Source: Candidatus Yaniella excrementavium
GTDB taxonomy: Bacteria; Actinomycetota; Actinomycetes; Actinomycetales; Micrococcaceae
Length of the DNA: 64,000 nt
Direction: 5' to 3'
NCBI GenBank assembly: GCA_019115865.1
Contig: DXCT01000054.1
Coordinates: forward strand, 29,848-93,847
The position numbers were made by a program, and so were the translations under genes. The notes under the pieces were generated by a model. It was not told where the DNA came from and ran no database searches. It was given only the letters and a program-made list of their open reading frames with translations. Of this stretch, positions 58,717 through 64,000 are shown piece after piece; the stretch's first letter is position 1, and every line of letters begins with the position of its first letter.

Positions 58717-60382
58717 CCCGGCCTCCTTCCGAACCTTGTTGGGTTCCGGCTCCATCAGAACCGGAAATACCCCAGTCCTCTAAAACATCTGCTTCAAGTT
58801 GAGCTTGCTGGGCAGCTTCTTCACCGAGTACGGCCTCAATATACGGTGTGCGGTGGATCATATCGTTGGCGGCTTCATCCGCGAAGTCGAAGAGTGGCCC
58901 GGCCACAAAGGTCAGCGCTACACCGACCGTCACGAGGCTGATGGTTGGTACGACGAGACCGCGGGAATCAGTGCGCAGCGGTTTGGCTTTTGCCTCTGCT
59001 CGTTTGGCTTCCTCCATGCCCCGCATTGCAGGATCCTCGGAATCCTCGATGGGCCGCCAAAACACTCGTGTCCAGATACGCATCATAACAATGAGTGTGA
59101 GTAATGAGGTGACAACGGAAGCCGCTACCATCACCCATGCCAGCGGTGAGCCATTCACGACGCCGCCTTCAATGAGCCCAACTTTCCCTAGGAACCCGGA
59201 GAATGGCGGGATGCCACCCAGGTTGAGGGCGGGAACAAGGAAGAGGACCGCGACGAGTGGCGAAATTTTGGCCATCGAACCGAGGCGATCAATGTTGGCC
59301 GTACCGGTACGATATTCGATCAGTCCGGTCACCAGGAATAATGCTGTTTGAATAGTAATGTGGTGGACCACATAGAACACCGTGGCTGTCAGACCGATCT
59401 GGTTGGCCACACTGACACCAAAAATCATGTAGCCAATATGCGATACGAGGGTAAAGGACAGCACACGTTTGATATCGAACTGCACCAGCGCCCCGAGGAT
59501 GCCAACGATCATCGTTAACCCGGAGATCACCAATAATAACGTGTTGACTCTGTCGCCTGGGAACAGCAACGTTTCGGTACGGATGATCGCATAGACCCCA
59601 ACTTTGGTCAGGAGTCCCGCAAAGACTGCTGTTACCGGTGCTGGGGCTGTCGGATAGGAGTCCGGTAGCCAGAAGGACAACGGGAACACCGCGGCCTTGA
59701 TGCCGAAACCGACCAACAGCATGAGGTGAAGCAACTGTTGCAGATCTGGATCAAGCTCACCAAGTTTCATGGCCAGATCTGCCATATTCACGGTACCGGT
59801 TGCACCGTAGATCATCGCGATAGCGACCAAGAAAATGACCGACGAGACGACCGAGACCACCACATACGTGACACCGGCACGAACGCGCGGTCCAGTGCCT
59901 CCAATGGTGAGCAGCACGTAGGAAGCCGTCAGCAGGATTTCAAACCCGACGTAGAGGTTGAACAGATCGCCTGCCAGAAACGCGTTCGAAACACCGGCGG
60001 TCAGAATCAAGAACGTGGGATGGAAAATAGAGACCGGTTGTTGTGGCGCTTCGTCGTCGCCCAAACCCTGTGCGGAGGCAAACAGCAACACCGATAAAAC
60101 AACGATCGACGATACCACCAGCATGATCGCAGAGAAGCGGTCAACGACAAGCGAGATCGCTATGGGGGCCTCCCAGCCGCCAAGTAAAACGGCTTCGGCT
60201 CCCCCATTAATCCAAACATCTACTAACAGCCAGATTTCCAGAGCCATGGTAAGAACCATCGTGGCTAGAGTCACGATAATCTGGCTCATGGGTCGGCGCA
60301 CGAGTGTGAACGCGATGGCAGCACCCAAGATGGGCAGCAGCACCGACAACGGTGCGAGTGAGACGACTGAGAAATCGCTCAT
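58709..60382 (-). CDS. mnhD: Na+/H+ antiporter subunit D
   Basis: The 557-aa protein is a NuoL/M/N-like proton-conducting subunit with about 14 transmembrane segments. It has FNLYVGFEILLTASYVLL, the lysine-bearing GIKAAVFPLSFWLPDSYPTAP and LTKVGVYAIIRTETLL, and FDIKRVLSFTLVSHIGYMIFG. Key Glu (FEIL) and Lys residues for proton transfer are intact. The C-terminal extension of about 50 residues is hydrophilic. It overlaps mnhC by 4 nt. Confidence 0.96.
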   Translation of the reverse strand: MSDFSVVSLAPLSVLLPILGAAIAFTLVRRPMSQIIVTLATMVLTMALEIWLLVDVWINGGAEAVLLGGWEAPIAISLVVDRFSAIMLVVSSIVVLSVLLFASAQGLGDDEAPQQPVSIFHPTFLILTAGVSNAFLAGDLFNLYVGFEILLTASYVLLTIGGTGPRVRAGVTYVVVSVVSSVIFLVAIAMIYGATGTVNMADLAMKLGELDPDLQQLLHLMLLVGFGIKAAVFPLSFWLPDSYPTAPAPVTAVFAGLLTKVGVYAIIRTETLLFPGDRVNTLLLVISGLTMIVGILGALVQFDIKRVLSFTLVSHIGYMIFGVSVANQIGLTATVFYVVHHITIQTALFLVTGLIEYRTGTANIDRLGSMAKISPLVAVLFLVPALNLGGIPPFSGFLGKVGLIEGGVVNGSPLAWVMVAASVVTSLLTLIVMMRIWTRVFWRPIEDSEDPAMRGMEEAKRAEAKAKPLRTDSRGLVVPTISLVTVGVALTFVAGPLFDFADEAANDMIHRTPYIEAVLGEEAAQQAQLEADVLEDWGISGSDGAGTQQGSEGGRVD

Positions 60383-60885
60383 CGGCGATCACCTTCTTTC
60401 GGACCGTGTGGCCGAACCGTGGGATCGTCTTGCGTCGTTAGTTCATAATCAATATTTGGGTCCTCGTGGTCTTCAAGAAATTCTGATTCCTCTTCAGTCA
60501 GCTCGGCGTCATCTTCGGCGTCGTAGGCCGGCTGTTCGGCGACCTGAATATCTTCAATATCGACTTGGACTTCATCACGACGGGCCAGGACCCAAGACCG
60601 GTAAATCAGAGCCAGCAGGAACGCGGTAATCGCAAAACTAATCACGATCGACGTCAACGTGAGCGCCTGTGGTAGTGGGTCAAGGTATTCGTCATCGGCT
60701 ACACCATCGGTGACAATCGGTGGCAGACCGGCTGGGCCAGCCATAATGATGATCAACAGATTAACACCGTTAGTGAAGAGCATGAGTCCGAACATGATGC
60801 GCGTCAGTGTCCGATCCATTAACAGATAGACTGCGGCAGCGAACATCACGCCCATGATGAGCAAGAGCACGGCATCAATCGTCAC
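60379..60885 (-). CDS. mnhC: Na+/H+ antiporter subunit C
   Basis: The 168-aa protein matches MrpC (NuoK-like), with three transmembrane helices: LLLIMGVMFAAAVYLLMDRTLTRIMFGLMLFTNGVNLLII and the pair PLPQALTLTSIVISFAITAFLLALIYR. The acidic cytoplasmic tail of about 60 residues (EDDAELTEEESEFLEDHED) is longer than in Bacillus MrpC. It begins with GTG 60885 after AGGAGG and overlaps mnhA by 11 nt. Confidence 0.94.
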   Translation of the reverse strand: MTIDAVLLLIMGVMFAAAVYLLMDRTLTRIMFGLMLFTNGVNLLIIIMAGPAGLPPIVTDGVADDEYLDPLPQALTLTSIVISFAITAFLLALIYRSWVLARRDEVQVDIEDIQVAEQPAYDAEDDAELTEEESEFLEDHEDPNIDYELTTQDDPTVRPHGPKEGDRR

Positions 60886-63800
60886 GGTGGCCTCCTGGCG
60901 TCATGGCACTTGCACGGGCTGCTGTCATACGCTGCTCTGCTTCAGTCCGGTCACGGGTTTCGACTTCATAGCGGGCATCGACTTCCGACCCCAAGGAACG
61001 TAAGACGTCCAGGATGAGTCCAATGACCACCAGGTACACGCCGATATCAAAGACTACAGCCGAGGCAAAGTGCACATAGCCGAAGAAGGGCAAGAGTACT
61101 TCGACGTCATAGGCCTGGAATACTTCACCGCCAAAGAATAGCGGCACCAGACCAGCCAGTGCAGCCACCGCGAGTCCTGAACCAAGGATGAGTCCGGCCG
61201 GGGCACGAAACGATTGCTCGAGTTCGTATCGACCGCCTGCTAGATAGCGGATCGCAAATGCGATACCGGCCAGGAGTCCACCAGCGAAGCCTCCACCGGG
61301 TAAGTTATGACCGGCGATCAAAAGGTAGAGCGATACCATGATGATTGCGTGGAAAATCAGACGGGTGATAACTTCGAAAATAATCGATCGACGTTCTGGA
61401 GCCATCGTGGCGCCGGCGACGATCCATGGTTGACGGCGAACTTTGAAGAAATTCGCAAAGCGTTGCACTTCAGAGTCATTCATTGCAGAGTCAGCAATGT
61501 TGTAATGGCCAACCGATCCGGCGGCAACATCGGTGATACTGCGCCGTTTACTCTCACGTTCTGCAATAAAGACTAACGACGCCACACCTGTTGCGACAGC
61601 GGCTAGCACGGTGATCTCACCAAATGTATCCCAGGCACGCATATCGACCAGCGTGACGTTGACAATGTTGGTACCACCGCCTTCGTTGTAGGACAGGTCC
61701 GGCATTGCCAGGGAGATTGGTTCTGCAACGCGTGACGCCATTGCTGTAGCGGCAACCCACATCATGGTGAAACCGAAACTGATGGCAAGTAGCGCACGCG
61801 CCCACTGATTGTCGTGCTTTTCTTGTGCCTTCGGGATCTCCGGAGGCAGCACCCGTAATCCCAGCACCATGGCGACAGTCAGCACAGACTCGACTAACAC
61901 TTGTGTCAACGCGAGGTCAGGTGATCCCTGGAAGGCAAAGATTGCTGCCAGGCCGTAACCGGTGGTCGAGACGAGCAATACCGCCCAGAAGCGGCGTTTG
62001 GCCCGGATCGCTGCGATGGCTGCAACGATCATGACAACCGCGGCAAGAAGATAAATAGGGTGACCGGTCAGCATCCAATCGCCGAAGAAGGCCGCATTGG
62101 GCAGCGATATGGTGGAATCGTCCACGTTCAACGGGAAAAGCATGACCGAAAGTGGCGCGGCAACGGTTATGGCCAGGATGATGTACAGGTAGAAGGACAA
62201 GTCACCGCGTTGGGTACGACCGGTGATCCATACCGCGAGATCGTCCAGCTTCGCCATCACCAAACGGTACAGTCGTGCAGCGTCAATCCAGGTCGGCACA
62301 CTTTCTTGTGCCTTGGTGATCCTGGCTCGTGCCGCAAAGAGCAACAAGCCCATGAGAATAATCAGTGCCGAAAGTCCCAGCACGAGACTAAATCCATGCC
62401 AGAGTGCTAGAGGTGAGGCTTCTTCCCCACCCACAGGGGTAAATGTCTGACCAAAGGCGTAGGGCAAGGCGCCTACCCAACCGGGTATCAGTCCAGCCAC
62501 GATACTTGCTGCGGCCAAAAGCGCTGCTGGCATCAGGCCTACACGCCCAAAGCCACGAAGCGCTCGAGTCTGTGGAACCGGAACATCTCCCGCTGTGGTC
62601 CGGGACTTTTTCTTCGCAAACGATGCCCACATGAAGCGAGCTGAGTAGGCGACCGTAAGAATCGATCCCAAAACAACAACAACCAGCGGCGCCCAGCTCC
62701 AAGCGGCGCCCCAGAAACTGGGTTCTCCGGCAATCATCCCCGAAGTATGTGCATCGCTGCGCCACAGGCCCCAGTCCAGCGCCGCCTGCAGCACTGTCTC
62801 CTTACCGACGAATCCAAATAGTGGAGGCACGCCGGCCATGGACAGTGACGAAATCGCCGCGACCCAGAAAAGGGCTGGATGGGATGTGCGTAGATCTGAA
62901 AGTTTATTGAGATCGCGAGTTCCGGTGATCTTATCGATTGCACCGACCACCATAAACAGCGGCGCTTTGAACAGTGCGTGGGCTAGCAGCATGGCTAGGC
63001 CTGCTATCGCACCGTTGACGGTACCGAGGCCGTTGGCGATCATCAAAAAGCCAAGTTGGGACACCGTGCCATACGCCAAAATAAGCTTAATATCGGTTTG
63101 TCGAAGTGCACGCCAGCCCCCGACCAACATTGTCCACATACCGATGCTCAACACCATAATGTGCCATACCGTCTCACCGGCGAACGCGGGAGCAAAACGT
63201 GCGACCAAATAGATACCGGCTTTGACCATGGCTGCAGCATGCAAATAGGCCGAGACTGGCGTCGGCGCTGCCATTGCGGCAGGCAACCAGAAGTGGAACG
63301 GCACCTGGGCGGATTTTGTTATTGCCCCGAGCAATATCAGGCCAATGGCCCATGTCATATACGCGCCGGCGAAGTCGCCGGAAAGCAGTTCGGCACCCTG
63401 GGCAATTACCTCAGAGACACGGTACGTACCGGCCGCATACCCGACCATCACCAGACCAATAAGCATCCCCAGCCCACCGAATGTGGTGATGATGAGTGCT
63501 GTCATGGCCGAGCGTCGAGAGAAGATTCGGTGTGCTTGATAACCAATCATCAAGAACGACAGAATCGAGGTGATCTCCCAAAAAATGAAAAGCACCATCA
63601 GATCATCAGTAATGACCAGGCCAAACATGGCGCCAGCAAATGCTAAGAACTGCGCCCCAAATGTGCCCAGTCGTGGCTCATCGGCCAGAAAATACCGGGC
63701 ACAGTAGACCAGAACAGCTGCACCGACGCCCAAAACAATCAGACTCAAAAACGCGCTCAAGGTATCTAGTCGGAACGAAAGTTGTACTCCGAGCTGGGGA

Positions 63801-64000
63801 ATCCATTCCCACGTTTGCACGAGCGCAGAGTCGCGGTTATCTGCAGCTGCACCTGATGCAAGCAATTCCTCAGATGCAAGGATTTTAGGTAATTGCGTGG
63901 CTACCCAGATAAAGCCGGCTGTTGGTACTGCGGCGAGGATGAGGAAGCCTTGACGGCCCGATTTGTGAATAATCAGGGGGGCGACGAGTGCAACCAAAAA
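60875..64000 (-). CDS. mnhA: Na+/H+ antiporter subunit A/B fusion (5' end outside window)
   Basis: At least 1041 residues are visible and the frame runs off the right edge, so the N-terminus is missing; the track's M is a TTG. The NuoL-like region has YFLADEPRLGTFGAQFLAFAGAMFGLVITDDLMVLFIFWEITSI, TKSAQVPFHFWLPAAMAAPTPVSAYLHAAAMVKAGIYLVARF and HALFKAPLFMVVGAID. The C-terminal part contains an MrpB domain (LPGGGFAGGLLAGIAFAIRYL), so subunits A and B are fused, as usual in actinobacteria. The Mrp complex exports Na+ in exchange for protons for alkali and salt tolerance. Confidence 0.96.
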   Translation of the reverse strand, partial: FLVALVAPLIIHKSGRQGFLILAAVPTAGFIWVATQLPKILASEELLASGAAADNRDSALVQTWEWIPQLGVQLSFRLDTLSAFLSLIVLGVGAAVLVYCARYFLADEPRLGTFGAQFLAFAGAMFGLVITDDLMVLFIFWEITSILSFLMIGYQAHRIFSRRSAMTALIITTFGGLGMLIGLVMVGYAAGTYRVSEVIAQGAELLSGDFAGAYMTWAIGLILLGAITKSAQVPFHFWLPAAMAAPTPVSAYLHAAAMVKAGIYLVARFAPAFAGETVWHIMVLSIGMWTMLVGGWRALRQTDIKLILAYGTVSQLGFLMIANGLGTVNGAIAGLAMLLAHALFKAPLFMVVGAIDKITGTRDLNKLSDLRTSHPALFWVAAISSLSMAGVPPLFGFVGKETVLQAALDWGLWRSDAHTSGMIAGEPSFWGAAWSWAPLVVVVLGSILTVAYSARFMWASFAKKKSRTTAGDVPVPQTRALRGFGRVGLMPAALLAAASIVAGLIPGWVGALPYAFGQTFTPVGGEEASPLALWHGFSLVLGLSALIILMGLLLFAARARITKAQESVPTWIDAARLYRLVMAKLDDLAVWITGRTQRGDLSFYLYIILAITVAAPLSVMLFPLNVDDSTISLPNAAFFGDWMLTGHPIYLLAAVVMIVAAIAAIRAKRRFWAVLLVSTTGYGLAAIFAFQGSPDLALTQVLVESVLTVAMVLGLRVLPPEIPKAQEKHDNQWARALLAISFGFTMMWVAATAMASRVAEPISLAMPDLSYNEGGGTNIVNVTLVDMRAWDTFGEITVLAAVATGVASLVFIAERESKRRSITDVAAGSVGHYNIADSAMNDSEVQRFANFFKVRRQPWIVAGATMAPERRSIIFEVITRLIFHAIIMVSLYLLIAGHNLPGGGFAGGLLAGIAFAIRYLAGGRYELEQSFRAPAGLILGSGLAVAALAGLVPLFFGGEVFQAYDVEVLLPFFGYVHFASAVVFDIGVYLVVIGLILDVLRSLGSEVDARYEVETRDRTEAEQRMTAARASAMTPGGHRDD

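Noticed and set aside
1-64000. CRISPR arrays, tRNA/rRNA genes, insertion sequences, prophage or defence islands
   Set aside because: I looked for direct repeats with spacers, cloverleaf-like segments, transposase motifs and clustered defence genes and found none; only the DUF222-HNH gene and the hydantoinase relic hint at gene turnover.

Overview
The window is a chromosomal segment of a high-GC Gram-positive bacterium, most likely Actinomycetota, order Micrococcales, in or near Micrococcaceae. Evidence is the set of actinobacterial family proteins (DUF3073, DUF4235, DUF4177, DUF4244, Rv3654c-like TadE protein, septum-formation protein, sterol-carrier protein, DUF222/HNH protein), an HspR/HAIR heat-shock circuit, a GlxR-type Crp regulator and a moderately high GC content. 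The genus is inference; nothing here fixes it. The DNA is densely coded, with many ATGA and TAATG overlaps. I saw no rRNA, tRNA, CRISPR array, insertion sequence or prophage.

Layout. 0-4.4 kb: start of a methyltransferase gene, trhO, a GNAT acetyltransferase and a DUF1998-type DEAD/DEAH helicase. 4.3-8.5 kb: a compact Tad/Flp pilus operon on the minus strand (ssd-like, tadA, tadB, tadC, a short DUF4244 pilin-like gene missed by the ORF track, tadE, Rv3654c-like). 8.5-16.6 kb: CoA-type Nudix hydrolase, nth, acs with a putative GlxR site in its promoter, a two-component NSS transporter (large subunit plus 48-aa MetS), a MarP-type protease and the glxR-like regulator. 16.6-20.5 kb: RidA, DUF4177, a class A penicillin-binding protein and a metallophosphoesterase. 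20.5-27.6 kb: purine synthesis genes purD-purC on the minus strand and purF-purM on the plus strand, flanking an asparaginase, a sterol-carrier protein and small membrane proteins.

27.6-34.1 kb: an ECHDC3-like crotonase, an acyl-CoA ligase, a large DUF222/HNH protein, a decayed hydantoinase (hyuA/hyuB) relic, a sirtuin and DUF3073. 34.3-38.6 kb: septum-formation protein, clpB with a HAIR operator, a lipoprotein. 38.7-44.2 kb: YihY-type membrane protein, DoxX-like protein, trmB, glycerate kinase and a GntP permease. 44.4-48.5 kb: the dnaK-grpE-dnaJ-hspR operon with a perfect HAIR operator upstream and a hairpin between dnaK and grpE. 48.7-57.3 kb: P-loop kinase, cardiolipin synthase, MMPL transporter, DUF4235, a Pth2-domain protein, a Mug-type glycosylase, an SDR, DinB and a PH-like protein. 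57.3-64 kb: an Mrp (Mnh) Na+/H+ antiporter operon (fused AB, C, D, E, F, G), with mnhA running off the right edge.

How genes connect. HspR encoded at 44.4 kb probably represses both its own operon and clpB through the two HAIR sites. The Crp/GlxR protein at 15.9 kb probably acts on the acs promoter and on its own upstream region. The Tad genes would build a pilus but no prepilin peptidase is present in the window. I found no convincing novel defence or mobile system. The most unusual items are the composite hydantoinase pseudogene, the Tad ATPase-like protein whose P-loop is lost, the crotonase lacking both catalytic glutamates, and several precise regulatory hairpins and operators.
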